Below are positions 1-7,752 of a DNA stretch of 16,749 nt, piece after piece. Location of the stretch: assembly GCA_050743265.1 (NCBI GenBank), contig JBOGEN010000213.1, forward strand, positions 1 to 16,749, read 5' to 3'. The first letter of the stretch is position 1; the number at the start of each line of letters is the position of its first letter. The notes beneath the pieces were generated by a model. That model ran no database searches. It was not told the DNA's origin and worked only from the letters and a program-made list of their open reading frames with translations. The position numbers were made by a program, and so were the translations under genes. Source of the DNA: JBOGEN01 sp050743265. GTDB taxonomy: Bacteria > Actinomycetota > Actinomycetes > JBOGEN01.

Positions 1-961
1 GTCCGCGGTGGCACGGCTCGCCGAGTCCACCGGCGCGCGGCTGGCCTGGGTGCCGCGCCGGGCGGGCGACCGCGGCGCGATCGACGCGGGAGCGCTGCCC
101 AACCTGCTGCCCGGTGGCCGCCCGGTGACCGACCTGGACGCCCGCCGGGAGACGGCACGCGCCTGGGCCGTGTCCGACCTGCCGAGCGTGCCCGGGCGCG
201 ACACGGCCGGCATCCTCTCGGCGGCCAAGGCCGGCATCCTGCAGGCCCTCGTGGTTGCCGGCGTCGACCCGTACGACCTACCGCACCCGGACGCCGCGCT
301 CGCCGCCCTGGACGCCGTCGGGTTCCTCGTCAGCCTGGAGCAGCGACCCAGCGCGGTGACCGCCAGGGCGGACGTCGTCCTCCCCGTGGCCTCGGTCACC
401 GAGAAGGCCGGCACGTTCGTCGACTGGGAGGGCCGGCGCCGCGAGTTCGGCGAGGTGCTGCGCGGCTCCGGCGCGATGCCGGACGCCCGCGTCCTCACCT
501 CGATCGCCGACCAGATGGACCTGCACCTCGGCCTGCCCACCGAGGACTCGGCGCGCCACGAGATCGCCACCCTCGGCCGCTGGTCGGGGGAGCGGGCGAT
601 CCCGCCGGCCTTCGCCCCGGGCGACCCCCCGTCGCCCGGCAATGGCGAGGCCGTGCTCACCACCTGGAGCCTGCTGCTCGACCGCGGCCGGCTGCAGGAC
701 GGGGAGCCGCACCTGGCCGGCACGGCCCGCGCCCCCGTCGCGCGGCTCTCCGCGGGGACGGCCGCCGAAATCGGCGCCGAGGCCGGCGGGTCCGTCACCG
801 TGTCCACCGACCGCGGGGCGCTCGCGCTCCCGCTCGTCCTTGACGACATGCCCGACCGCGTCGTGTGGTTGCCCACCAACTCCGAGGGCAGCCAGGTGCG
901 CCGCACCCTGGGTGCCGACTCGGGCACCGTCGTCCGGATCAGCGCGGAGGCCCGCCCATGA
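1..961 (+). CDS. nuoG: NADH-quinone oxidoreductase subunit G, 3' part
   Basis: The C-terminal roughly 318 codons of the large iron-sulfur/molybdopterin-like subunit of the peripheral arm of Complex I; the frame is open to the left edge, so the 5' part lies outside. Seen: the molybdopterin-oxidoreductase-like core with GALPNLLPGGRPV, then VVAGVDPYDLP, the stretch SLEQRPSAVTARADVVLPVA and TEKAGTFVDWEGR, followed by a C-terminal beta-rich domain (SVTVSTDRGALALPLVLDD, WLPTNSEGS) like the dinucleotide-binding domain of this superfamily. The N-terminal [2Fe-2S] and [4Fe-4S] ligands are not in view. In the family this subunit passes electrons from NuoF towards NuoI. Its TGA overlaps the nuoH ATG (ATGA at 958-961), so the two are probably translationally coupled. 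Its presence shows that this operon encodes the NADH-type complex. Confidence 0.95.
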   Translation, partial: SAVARLAESTGARLAWVPRRAGDRGAIDAGALPNLLPGGRPVTDLDARRETARAWAVSDLPSVPGRDTAGILSAAKAGILQALVVAGVDPYDLPHPDAALAALDAVGFLVSLEQRPSAVTARADVVLPVASVTEKAGTFVDWEGRRREFGEVLRGSGAMPDARVLTSIADQMDLHLGLPTEDSARHEIATLGRWSGERAIPPAFAPGDPPSPGNGEAVLTTWSLLLDRGRLQDGEPHLAGTARAPVARLSAGTAAEIGAEAGGSVTVSTDRGALALPLVLDDMPDRVVWLPTNSEGSQVRRTLGADSGTVVRISAEARP

Positions 962-2373
962 GCGCGGTGAGCGCCGTGAGCGCCGTGAGCGCCGTGAGCG
1001 CCGTGAGCGGCGCGCAGCCGAGCCAGCTGCTCGCGGCCGAGGACCTGTCGGCCTTCGGCCAGGACCCGTGGTGGCTCATCCTGCTCAAGGCAGTGGTGAT
1101 CTTCGTCTTCCTCGTGGTCATCACGCTGTTCAACATCTGGGCGGAGCGCCGGGTTGTGGCGCGCATGCAGATGCGGGTCGGTCCGAACCGGGTCGGTCCG
1201 TTCGGCCTTCTGCAGGGGCTGGCGGACGGCATCAAGCTCGCGCTCAAGGAGGACATCATCCCGCGGGCGGCCGACCGTGCCGTCTTCATCGTCGCCCCGA
1301 TCGTGTCGGTGATCCCGGCCTTCGTCGCGTTCGCCGTGATCCCGTTCGGGCCGGAGGTCAGCATCTTCGGCCACACCACCCCGCTGCAGCTCACCGACCT
1401 GCCGGTCGGCGTGCTCTATATCCTCGCGGTGGCCTCGGTGGGCATCTACGGCATCGTGCTGGCCGGCTGGTCCTCCGGCTCGACCTACCCGCTTCTCGGC
1501 GGGCTGCGGTCGTCCGCCCAGATGATCTCGTACGAGGTCGCGATGGGCCTCTCGTTCGTCGCGGTCTTCCTGTACGCGGGGTCGATGTCGACGTCGGAGA
1601 TCGTGGACAGCCAGCAGACGCTCTGGTACGCGATCGCGCTCGCGCCCTCGTTCGTCATCTACCTCGTCTCGATGGTCGGCGAGACGAACCGGGCGCCGTT
1701 CGACCTGCCCGAGGCCGAGGGGGAGCTCGTCGGCGGGTTCCACACCGAGTACGCGTCGCTGAAGTTCGCGCTGTTCTTCCTCGCCGAGTACATCAACATG
1801 GTCACCGTCTCCGCGCTCGCCACCACGCTGTTCCTCGGCGGCTGGCGTGCACCGTGGCCGATCTCGCTGTGGGACGGCGCCAACACCGGCTGGTTCGGCC
1901 TGCTGTGGTTCGTCGGCAAGGTGCTCGGCCTCATCTTCGTGTTCATCTGGCTGCGCGGCACGTTGCCCCGGCTGCGCTACGACCAGTTCATGAAGCTGGG
2001 CTGGAAGGTCCTCATCCCGGGCTCGCTCGCCTGGATCGTCATCGTGGCCTCCGTGCGCGCCATGTCCAACGCGGGCGTGGACCGTCCTCAGGTCCTGGTG
2101 TGGGGCGGGGGCGCGCTCGCGGTGATCCTCGTCCTGCTCACCGCAATCGACCTGGTCGCCTCGCGCGGCAAGCCGGACGAGGCCGAGAAGGCCGCGGAGC
2201 GTGCCGGCGAGTTCGACCCGTACGCCGGGGGCTACCCGGTGCCGCCGCTCCCCGGACAGCAGCTGCCTGCGCTGAGCACGGCGTCCGCCCGACCGGCCGC
2301 ACCGGTCGGCTCCCCGTCGGAGCGCGGCGAGGCGCCGACCGACAGCACCGACCAGGAGGGACCTGGTGCTTGA
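958..2373 (+). CDS. nuoH: NADH-quinone oxidoreductase subunit H
   Basis: Membrane subunit next to the quinone chamber of Complex I, 471 aa from ATG 958. Seen: first membrane helix around residues 41-60, then AERR (62-65), the family signature RVGPNRVGPFGLLQ (73-86) with GLADGIKLALKED after it, and GETNRAPFDLPEAEGELVGG beginning at 241, the acidic loop lining the quinone cavity. About eight hydrophobic segments are present. The ATG was chosen because it overlaps the nuoG stop (ATGA). The first 17 residues are M followed by SAV repeated five times (9-bp DNA repeat), and each repeat ends in an in-frame GTG, so the true start could be any of five later GTG codons. After the last helix there is a roughly 80-100 residue hydrophilic tail rich in P, A, E and G. 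The protein is much longer than the E. coli one (about 325 aa). It overlaps nuoI by 8 nt. Confidence 0.96.
   Translation: MSAVSAVSAVSAVSAVSGAQPSQLLAAEDLSAFGQDPWWLILLKAVVIFVFLVVITLFNIWAERRVVARMQMRVGPNRVGPFGLLQGLADGIKLALKEDIIPRAADRAVFIVAPIVSVIPAFVAFAVIPFGPEVSIFGHTTPLQLTDLPVGVLYILAVASVGIYGIVLAGWSSGSTYPLLGGLRSSAQMISYEVAMGLSFVAVFLYAGSMSTSEIVDSQQTLWYAIALAPSFVIYLVSMVGETNRAPFDLPEAEGELVGGFHTEYASLKFALFFLAEYINMVTVSALATTLFLGGWRAPWPISLWDGANTGWFGLLWFVGKVLGLIFVFIWLRGTLPRLRYDQFMKLGWKVLIPGSLAWIVIVASVRAMSNAGVDRPQVLVWGGGALAVILVLLTAIDLVASRGKPDEAEKAAERAGEFDPYAGGYPVPPLPGQQLPALSTASARPAAPVGSPSERGEAPTDSTDQEGPGA
961..1005 (+). repeat. 9-bp tandem repeat, five copies, in nuoH start region
   Basis: Five consecutive 9-bp units: one agcgcggtg (961-969) and four identical agcgccgtg (970-1005), directly after the nuoH ATG. 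Each unit encodes Ser-Ala-Val and ends in GTG. Because 9 is a multiple of 3, gain or loss of units keeps the frame and only changes N-terminal length. Confidence 0.97.
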
Positions 2374-2956
2374 CTTCCTGAACCCGGTCAAGGGGTTCGG
2401 CGTGACCTTCGCGACGATGTTCAAGAAGGTCAACACCGAGCTCTACCCGGAGGAGAAGAAGGCCGTCGCGCCGCGCTACCACGGGCGGCACGTGCTCAAC
2501 CGGCACCCGGACGGCCTGGAGAAGTGCATCGGCTGCGAGCTCTGCGCGTGGGCGTGCCCGGCCGACGCCATCTACGTCGAGGGCGCCGACAACGCCGAGG
2601 GCGCGCGGTACTCGCCCGGCGAGCGGTACGGCCGCGTGTACCAGATCAACTACCTGCGCTGCATCTTCTGCGGGCTGTGCATCGAGGCCTGCCCCACCCG
2701 TGCGCTCACCATGAGCAACGAGTACGAGCTGGCGGACGACTCCCGCGAGAAGCTCATCTTCGAGAAGCAGGACCTGCTGGCCCCGCTCGCCGAGGGCATG
2801 ATCCCCGCACCGCACCCGATGCCCGACGGCTTCACGGACCGGGAGTACTACGAGGGCAAGGTCACGCCTGAGATGGCCGTGCCCTCGCCCGGCTCGGTGA
2901 CCCAGCCCAAGCCCCAGCCCGGCTCCGAGCCCGAGCACGGGCAGGTGCAGCGGTGA
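2366..2956 (+). CDS. nuoI: NADH-quinone oxidoreductase subunit I (two [4Fe-4S] ferredoxin-type)
   Basis: The 8Fe ferredoxin-like subunit that carries electrons from NuoG to NuoB in the peripheral arm; 196 aa. Seen: two complete CxxCxxCxxxCP motifs, CIGCELCAWACP with cysteines at 54, 57, 60 and 64, and CIFCGLCIEACP with cysteines at 99, 102, 105 and 109; these hold clusters N6a and N6b in the family. The N-terminal stretch (LNPVKGFGVTFATMF) is the amphipathic anchor to NuoH, and DGLEKCIGCELC is typical. Start GTG 2366 is set by the strong Shine-Dalgarno aggaggg (2353-2359) and overlaps the nuoH stop. The last 45 or so residues after TPEMAVP are Pro/Gly/Gln/Glu-rich and probably disordered. The TGA overlaps the nuoJ GTG. 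Confidence 0.97.
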   Translation: MLDFLNPVKGFGVTFATMFKKVNTELYPEEKKAVAPRYHGRHVLNRHPDGLEKCIGCELCAWACPADAIYVEGADNAEGARYSPGERYGRVYQINYLRCIFCGLCIEACPTRALTMSNEYELADDSREKLIFEKQDLLAPLAEGMIPAPHPMPDGFTDREYYEGKVTPEMAVPSPGSVTQPKPQPGSEPEHGQVQR

Positions 2957-3804
2957 GCGGGCTCCTCGCGGCGGACGCGACCACGCTCGCGCAGGCCGCG
3001 ACGTCGACCGGTGAGGCGGTCACGTTCTGGCTGCTCGCCCCGATCGCCGTGCTCGCCTCTCTGGTCATGCTGTTCAGCCGGAAGGCGGTGCACTGCGCGC
3101 TGTGCCTCGCGGTGACGATGGTCTGCCTGGCGGTGCTCTACATCGCGCAGGACGCGCCCTTCCTCGGCGTCGTCCAGGTGGTCGTGTACACCGGCGCGGT
3201 CATGATGCTGTTCCTCTTCGTCCTCATGCTCGTCGGCGTGGACGCGTCCGACTCGCTGATCGAGACGCTCCGGGGCCAGCGGCTCGCCACGACAGTGGCC
3301 GGTCTCGGGTTCGCCGTGCTGCTGTTCGCCGGTGTCGGCGACGCCGTGTCGGACGACTCGGTCGGCCTCGCCACGGCGAACCGCGGGGGCAACGTCGAGG
3401 GCATCGCCGAGCTCGTCTTCGGCACGTACGTCCTCGCGTTCGAGGTCACCGGGGCGCTGCTCATCACGGCGGCACTCGGCGCGATGGTGCTGGCCCACCG
3501 GGAGCAGCACGAGCCCGAACCCAGCCAGAAGGAGCGTGCGGAGAACAGGTTCCTGCGCCCCGGCTACCGGGGGGCGCTCCCCGGGCCCGGCGTGTACGCA
3601 CGGCACAACGCGGTGGACACGCCCGCGCTGCTGCCCGACGGCACCCCGGCGGAGATCTCGGTGTCCCAGGTGCTCGTCAACCGGGGCGTCACCCGGGGCG
3701 TGGAGCGCGACATCGAGCGGCCTCGGCTGCCCGATGGCCCCCGTCCGGGCGCGCCGGAGCCGGACCACACGAGCAGCCAGCTCGGAAAGGGGCCGACGCC
3801 GTGA
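2953..3804 (+). CDS. nuoJ: NADH-quinone oxidoreductase subunit J
   Basis: Membrane-arm subunit of Complex I, 283 aa, GTG start in a GTGA overlap with nuoI. Seen: five hydrophobic segments within about residues 25-180, including FWLLAPIAVLASLVMLFSRK, AVHCALCLAVTMVCLAVLYI, and the family signature VVQVVVYTGAVMMLFLFVLM, which forms the pi-bulge helix at the junction of quinone site and proton path. The fifth segment contains YVLAFEVTGALLITAALGAM. From about residue 185 a hydrophilic tail of roughly 100 residues follows (PEPSQKERAENRFLRPGYRG, then SVSQVLVNRGVTRG). It is longer than in E. coli NuoJ (184 aa) but similar tails occur in Actinobacteria. The stop overlaps the nuoK start. Confidence 0.95.
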   Translation: MSGLLAADATTLAQAATSTGEAVTFWLLAPIAVLASLVMLFSRKAVHCALCLAVTMVCLAVLYIAQDAPFLGVVQVVVYTGAVMMLFLFVLMLVGVDASDSLIETLRGQRLATTVAGLGFAVLLFAGVGDAVSDDSVGLATANRGGNVEGIAELVFGTYVLAFEVTGALLITAALGAMVLAHREQHEPEPSQKERAENRFLRPGYRGALPGPGVYARHNAVDTPALLPDGTPAEISVSQVLVNRGVTRGVERDIERPRLPDGPRPGAPEPDHTSSQLGKGPTP

Positions 3805-4100
3805 ACCCGGCCAACTACCTCTACCTGTCCGCGATCCTGTTCACGCTGGGCGCGACCGGCGTCCTCCTGCGGCGCAACGCGATCGTCGTCTTCATGTGCG
3901 TCGAGCTGATGCTCAACGCGACCAACCTCGCGTTCGTCGCCTTCGCCCGGATGCACGGCAACCTGGACGGGCAGATCATCGCGTTCTTCGTGATGGTGGT
4001 CGCCGCCGCGGAGGTCGTCGTGGGGCTCGCCATCATCGTGACCATCTTCCGCACCCGCCGGTCGGCCTCGGTCGACGAGGCGAACCTGCTCAAGTACTGA
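3801..4100 (+). CDS. nuoK: NADH-quinone oxidoreductase subunit K
   Basis: Small antiporter-like (MrpC-related) membrane subunit of Complex I, 99 aa, the usual family length. Three hydrophobic helices: about residues 6-23, 27-48 and 58-84. The two conserved membrane glutamates of the proton path are present: E35 in FMCVELMLNATNL and E71 in VVAAAEVVVGLAI. Start GTG 3801 overlaps the nuoJ stop and is preceded by ggaaagggg (3784-3792) as ribosome binding site. It is followed by a 75-bp gap before nuoL, one of the two larger gaps in this operon. Confidence 0.96.
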   Translation: MNPANYLYLSAILFTLGATGVLLRRNAIVVFMCVELMLNATNLAFVAFARMHGNLDGQIIAFFVMVVAAAEVVVGLAIIVTIFRTRRSASVDEANLLKY

Positions 4101-4107
4101 CCCACCC

Positions 4108-4179
4108 ATGTCTCGACCTTCCCGCACGACGACTGACGAGGGGCTGCTCGTGTCCTCGACGAAGAGCGGAACGCCGTGA
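4108..4179 (+). CDS. possible 23-codon ORF bridging nuoK and nuoL
   Basis: ATG 4108, 7 nt after the nuoK stop, opens a frame of 23 codons (begins MSRPSRTTTDEGLL, ends TKSGTP) whose TGA (4177-4179) overlaps the nuoL GTG as GTGA. An internal in-frame GTG at 4150 is preceded by gagggg (4138-4143), so a 9-codon version with a better ribosome site is also possible. The G+C bias at third codon positions is weaker than in the flanking genes. It may be a translation-coupling leader or chance. No known peptide was recognised. Confidence 0.25.
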   Translation: MSRPSRTTTDEGLLVSSTKSGTP

Positions 4180-6104
4180 GCGCCGGGGTACTGGCGGCCG
4201 CGGAGCCGGCCGGCCTCACGGCCGAGTCCGCCTCCGGGGTGTTCTCGCTGACCTGGCTGCTCATCGCGCTGCCCCTCGCCAGCGCCGCGGTCCTGCTGCT
4301 CGGCGGCCGGCGTACGAACCGCTGGGGACACCTGCTCGGGGTGGCCACCCCGCTCGTCGCGTTCGGCGTCGGCGTGGCGCAGCTCTTCGCCCTCGTCGGG
4401 CGCGAGGAGGAGGCCCGCGCGCTGCAGCAGCAGCTGTTCTCGTGGGTGCCCGTCAACGGGTTCCAGGTCGAGCTGGGACTTCTCGTCGACCCGCTGTCCA
4501 TCGCGTTCGTCCTGCTGATCACCGGAGTGGGGTCGCTGATCCACGTCTACTCGATCGGCTACATGGAGCACGACCCGGAGCGGCGACGGTTCTTCGGCTA
4601 CCTGAACCTGTTCGTGGCGGCGATGCTGCTGCTCGTCCTCGCCAACGACTTCCTCGTGCTGTACGTCGGCTGGGAGGGCGTCGGGCTCGCCTCGTACCTG
4701 CTGATCGGGTTCTGGCAGTACAAGCCGACAGCGGCGACGGCGGCCAAGAAGGCGTTCATCGTGAACCGGGTCGGCGACGTCGGCATGTCCCTGGCGATCA
4801 TGCTGATGTTCGTCACGTTCGGTGCGACCTCGTTCCAGGCCGTCTTCCCGGCCGCGGGGGAGGCGAGCGAGGCGACACTCACCGCGCTGGGCCTGCTGCT
4901 GCTGCTCGCCGCGTGCGGCAAGTCCGCGCAGTTCCCCCTGCAGTCCTGGCTGCTCGACGCGATGGAGGGCCCGACCCCGGTCTCCGCCCTGATCCATGCG
5001 GCGACGATGGTCACCGCCGGCGTCTACCTGATCACCCGGTCGAACGCGATCTACGACGGGGCCCCTGGCGCCGAGGCCGCGGTCATCGCGGTCGGGGCCG
5101 TGACGCTCATCGTCGGTGCGATCATCGGGTGCGCCAAGGACGACATCAAGAAGGCCCTCGCCGGCTCCACGATGAGCCAGATCGGCTACATGGTGCTGGC
5201 CGCGGGCCTCGGGCCGGCCGGGTACGCCTTCGCCATCTTCCACCTGCTCATGCACGGCTTCTTCAAGGCCGACCTGTTCCTCGGCGCCGGCTCGGTCATG
5301 CACGGCATGAACGACGACGTCGACATGCGGCGGTACGGGGCACTGCGCGCGGCCATGCCCGCCACGTTCCTCACGTTCGCCGCGGGCTGGCTCGCGATCC
5401 TCGGCGTCCCGCCCTTCGCCGGCTTCTGGTCGAAGGACAAGATCATCGAGGCCGCGTTCGGCGAGCACTTCTGGGTGGGCATGGTGGCGCTGCTCGGCGC
5501 CGGCATCACCGCCTTCTACATGACCCGCCTGTTCGTCATGACGTTCCTGTCGAACAAGCGCTGGCGCGCCGACGCGCACCCGCACGAGTCACCGCCGGTC
5601 ATGGTGATCCCCTTGTGGATCCTCGGCGGGCTGTCCGTGGTCGGCGGGGTCGCGCTGGCCGGCGCGCTGCCGGGCTGGCTCGCGCCGGTGGTCGGCGAGG
5701 AGGAGCACCATCTCGGCGTCCCGGTGTGGGTGGTCACGGTGGCCATCCTGGCCACGGTGGTCGCCGGAGCCGCCCTTGCCTGGCTCCTGTACGACCGGCG
5801 TGAGGTCGCGGAGGAGGCGCCGCAGGAGGTCAGCTTCGCCACCACCGCGGCCCGCAAGGACCTCTACGGGGACGCCTTCAACGAGACGTTCCTCATGCGC
5901 CCCGGCCAGTACCTCACCCGGTCGCTCGTCTTCTTCGACAACAAGGGCGTCGACGGCGTCGTGAACGGGCTCGCCGCCTTCATCGGGGGCTCCTCCGGGC
6001 GCATCCGGCGTGTCCAGACCGGGTTCGTCCGCTCGTACGCGCTGTCGATGTTCGGCGGCGCCGCCTTCGTGGTGGCCGCGCTGATGCTGGTGAGGCTGTC
6101 GTGA
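4176..6104 (+). CDS. nuoL: NADH-quinone oxidoreductase subunit L (antiporter-like)
   Basis: Distal proton-pumping subunit of the Complex I membrane arm, 642 aa, normal for the family. Seen: the first conserved domain with VDPLSIAFVLLITGVGSLIH and YSIGYMEHDPERRRFFGYLN; the helix with the conserved Glu (VLYVGWEGVGLASYLLIGFW, near residue 165); the proton_antipo_M core with GKSAQFPLQSWLLDAMEGPT and PVSALIHAATMVTAGVYLIT; then KDDIKKALAGSTMSQIGYM, LMHGFFKADLFLGAGSVMHG and GVPPFAGFWSKDKI. A charged segment and a last hydrophobic helix at the C-terminus fit the long lateral helix and its anchor. GTG 4176 is the only ATG or GTG start in this frame after the in-frame stop at 4134-4136. A moderate Shine-Dalgarno (gagcgga, 4164-4170) precedes it. 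The stop lies in a GTGA that can start the small frame leading to nuoM. Confidence 0.97.
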   Translation: MSAGVLAAAEPAGLTAESASGVFSLTWLLIALPLASAAVLLLGGRRTNRWGHLLGVATPLVAFGVGVAQLFALVGREEEARALQQQLFSWVPVNGFQVELGLLVDPLSIAFVLLITGVGSLIHVYSIGYMEHDPERRRFFGYLNLFVAAMLLLVLANDFLVLYVGWEGVGLASYLLIGFWQYKPTAATAAKKAFIVNRVGDVGMSLAIMLMFVTFGATSFQAVFPAAGEASEATLTALGLLLLLAACGKSAQFPLQSWLLDAMEGPTPVSALIHAATMVTAGVYLITRSNAIYDGAPGAEAAVIAVGAVTLIVGAIIGCAKDDIKKALAGSTMSQIGYMVLAAGLGPAGYAFAIFHLLMHGFFKADLFLGAGSVMHGMNDDVDMRRYGALRAAMPATFLTFAAGWLAILGVPPFAGFWSKDKIIEAAFGEHFWVGMVALLGAGITAFYMTRLFVMTFLSNKRWRADAHPHESPPVMVIPLWILGGLSVVGGVALAGALPGWLAPVVGEEEHHLGVPVWVVTVAILATVVAGAALAWLLYDRREVAEEAPQEVSFATTAARKDLYGDAFNETFLMRPGQYLTRSLVFFDNKGVDGVVNGLAAFIGGSSGRIRRVQTGFVRSYALSMFGGAAFVVAALMLVRLS

Positions 6105-6166
6105 GCGGCGCGGAGCGACGGACGCAGCGTCGGGCGACGAGCCGAAGCGAACCGGAGGCACCGTGA
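6101..6166 (+). CDS. possible 21-codon ORF bridging nuoL and nuoM
   Basis: GTG 6101 overlaps the nuoL stop (GTGA) and opens 21 codons (begins MSGAERRTQRRATSR, ends EPEAP) whose TGA (6164-6166) overlaps the nuoM GTG, again as GTGA. It fills the 58-bp gap exactly. The peptide is Arg-rich and unlike anything recognised. Such a short frame is easily open by chance in GC-rich DNA, so it is listed only because the nuoK/nuoL gap is arranged in the same way. Confidence 0.22.
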   Translation: MSGAERRTQRRATSRSEPEAP

Positions 6167-7752
6167 GCGAGACCTTCCCCTGGCTGACCGTCCTCGGCGC
6201 GCTCCCCCTGGCCGGGGCGTGCGTCGTCGCGGCGCTGCCGCGTGGGCGGGACCTGCTCGCGAAGCGCGTCGCGCTGCTCGTCTCCCTGGCCACGCTCGTG
6301 CTCACCGGGCTCGTGGCCGCCCAGTTCGAGACCGGCCGCGCCGGCTACCAGCTCACCGAGTCGTACGAGTGGATCCCGCAGTTCGGCGTGACGTACTCCC
6401 TCGGTGTGGACGGTGTGGCCCTGGTCCTGCTGGGGCTGTCCGCGGTGCTCGTACCCGTGGTCGTGCTCGCGTCCTGGCACGACGCGGAGACGGGGGCGGG
6501 CGCTGCGCCCAAGCGCTCGGTCAAGGGCTTCTTCGCGCTGGTGCTGCTGCTCGAGGCGTTCATGATCGGCGTCTTCGCCGCGACGGACGTGTTCCTCTTC
6601 TACGTCTTCTTCGAGGCGATGCTCGTCCCGATGTACTTCCTCATCGGGTCGTACGGCGGGCCGCAACGCTCGTACGCCGCGGTGAAGTTCCTGCTGTACT
6701 CGCTGTTCGGCGGCCTGCTCATGCTGGCGGCGGTGATCGGGCTGGGAGTCGTCGCGAGCGACCAGGTGGCCGACCCGGACACGACGTTCGCGCTGTCCGG
6801 GCTCGTCGGGCTCGACATCGACCCGAACATCGAGAAGGCGCTGTTCCTCGGGTTCTTCGTGGCGTTCGCGATCAAGGCCCCGATGTGGCCCGTGCACACC
6901 TGGCTGCCCGACGCGGCGGCCCAGTCCACCCCGGGAGCGGCCGTGCTGCTCGTCGGCGTGCTCGACAAGGTCGGCACGTTCGGCATGCTGCGCTACTGCC
7001 TGCCGCTCTTCCCCGACGCGTCCGACTACTTCACGCCGCTCATCGTCGTGCTGGCCGTGGTCAGCATCCTGTACGGGGCGCTGCTCGCCGTCGGGCAGAC
7101 GGACATGCGCCGGCTCGTCGCGTACACCTCGATCTCGCACTTCGGGTTCATCGTGCTGGGCGTTTTCGCGCTCACAAGCCAGGGACTGGCCGGGGCCACG
7201 CTCTACATGGTCAACCACGGCTTCTCCACCGGCATGCTGTTCCTCATCGCCGGATTCCTCATCGCCCGGCACCGCTCGGCCCTGATCACGGACTACTCGG
7301 GCGTGCAGAGCGTCGCGCCGTGGCTGGCCGGGGCCTTCCTCTTCGCGGGGCTGTCGAGCCTCTCGCTGCCCGGCATGTCGACGTTCGTGAGCGAGTTCCT
7401 CGTGCTCGTCGGGACGTTCAGCCGGTACGAGGTGGCCGCCGTGCTCGCCACGCTCGGCATCGTCCTCGCCGCGCTCTACATCCTGTTCTGGTACCAGCGC
7501 ACGATGACGGGCCGGGTCAAGGAGGGCCTCGAGAAGACGCCTGACCTCGGGTTCCGCGAGGCCTGGGTGGTGGCTCCGCTGATGGTGCTCATCCTCGCCC
7601 TCGGGGTGTACCCGAAGCCGGTCCTCGACGTCATCACACCCACCGTGGACCGCACGCTCGAACAGGTGGGCACGACCGACCCCGGCCCGTCCGTCTCCGC
7701 GGAGACGACGGGCGGCGCGGGTGAGACGAACGCCGGAGGGACCGACCAGTGA
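6163..7752 (+). CDS. nuoM: NADH-quinone oxidoreductase subunit M (antiporter-like)
   Basis: Second large antiporter-like proton-pumping subunit of Complex I, 529 aa. Seen: FYVFFEAMLVPMYFLIGSYG with the conserved membrane Glu near residue 150; FAIKAPMWPVHTWLPDAAAQ with the conserved Lys near 237; then STPGAAVLLVGVLDKVGTFG, RRLVAYTSISHFGFIVLGVF, and MVNHGFSTGMLFLIAGFL. About 14 hydrophobic segments. Start GTG 6163 has a clear Shine-Dalgarno, ggagg at 6154-6158. The final 45 or so residues are Gly/Thr/Glu-rich (ending GETNAGGTDQ). The stop overlaps the nuoN GTG by 4 nt. Confidence 0.97.
   Translation: MSETFPWLTVLGALPLAGACVVAALPRGRDLLAKRVALLVSLATLVLTGLVAAQFETGRAGYQLTESYEWIPQFGVTYSLGVDGVALVLLGLSAVLVPVVVLASWHDAETGAGAAPKRSVKGFFALVLLLEAFMIGVFAATDVFLFYVFFEAMLVPMYFLIGSYGGPQRSYAAVKFLLYSLFGGLLMLAAVIGLGVVASDQVADPDTTFALSGLVGLDIDPNIEKALFLGFFVAFAIKAPMWPVHTWLPDAAAQSTPGAAVLLVGVLDKVGTFGMLRYCLPLFPDASDYFTPLIVVLAVVSILYGALLAVGQTDMRRLVAYTSISHFGFIVLGVFALTSQGLAGATLYMVNHGFSTGMLFLIAGFLIARHRSALITDYSGVQSVAPWLAGAFLFAGLSSLSLPGMSTFVSEFLVLVGTFSRYEVAAVLATLGIVLAALYILFWYQRTMTGRVKEGLEKTPDLGFREAWVVAPLMVLILALGVYPKPVLDVITPTVDRTLEQVGTTDPGPSVSAETTGGAGETNAGGTDQ

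Noticed and set aside
642..2381. Long plus-strand frame over nuoG/nuoH (579 codons)
   Set aside because: Arg/Pro/Gly-rich shadow of nuoH in another frame. No domain is recognisable, while nuoH in its own frame carries all family motifs.
3564..5585. 673-codon minus-strand frame opposite nuoJ-nuoL
   Set aside because: His/Asp/Glu/Arg-rich antisense shadow typical of GC-rich coding DNA. It spans three genes with clear motifs on the plus strand.
3332..5803. 823-codon plus-strand frame over nuoJ-nuoL
   Set aside because: Longest open frame in the window but out of frame with three recognisable membrane proteins. Composition is Arg/Ala/Gly only, with no hydrophobic segments.
6105..6162. Hairpin or terminator between nuoL and nuoM (gacgcagcgtc)
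   Set aside because: Arms of five bases with a one-base centre cannot form a stable loop, and the gene order argues for a continuous transcript.
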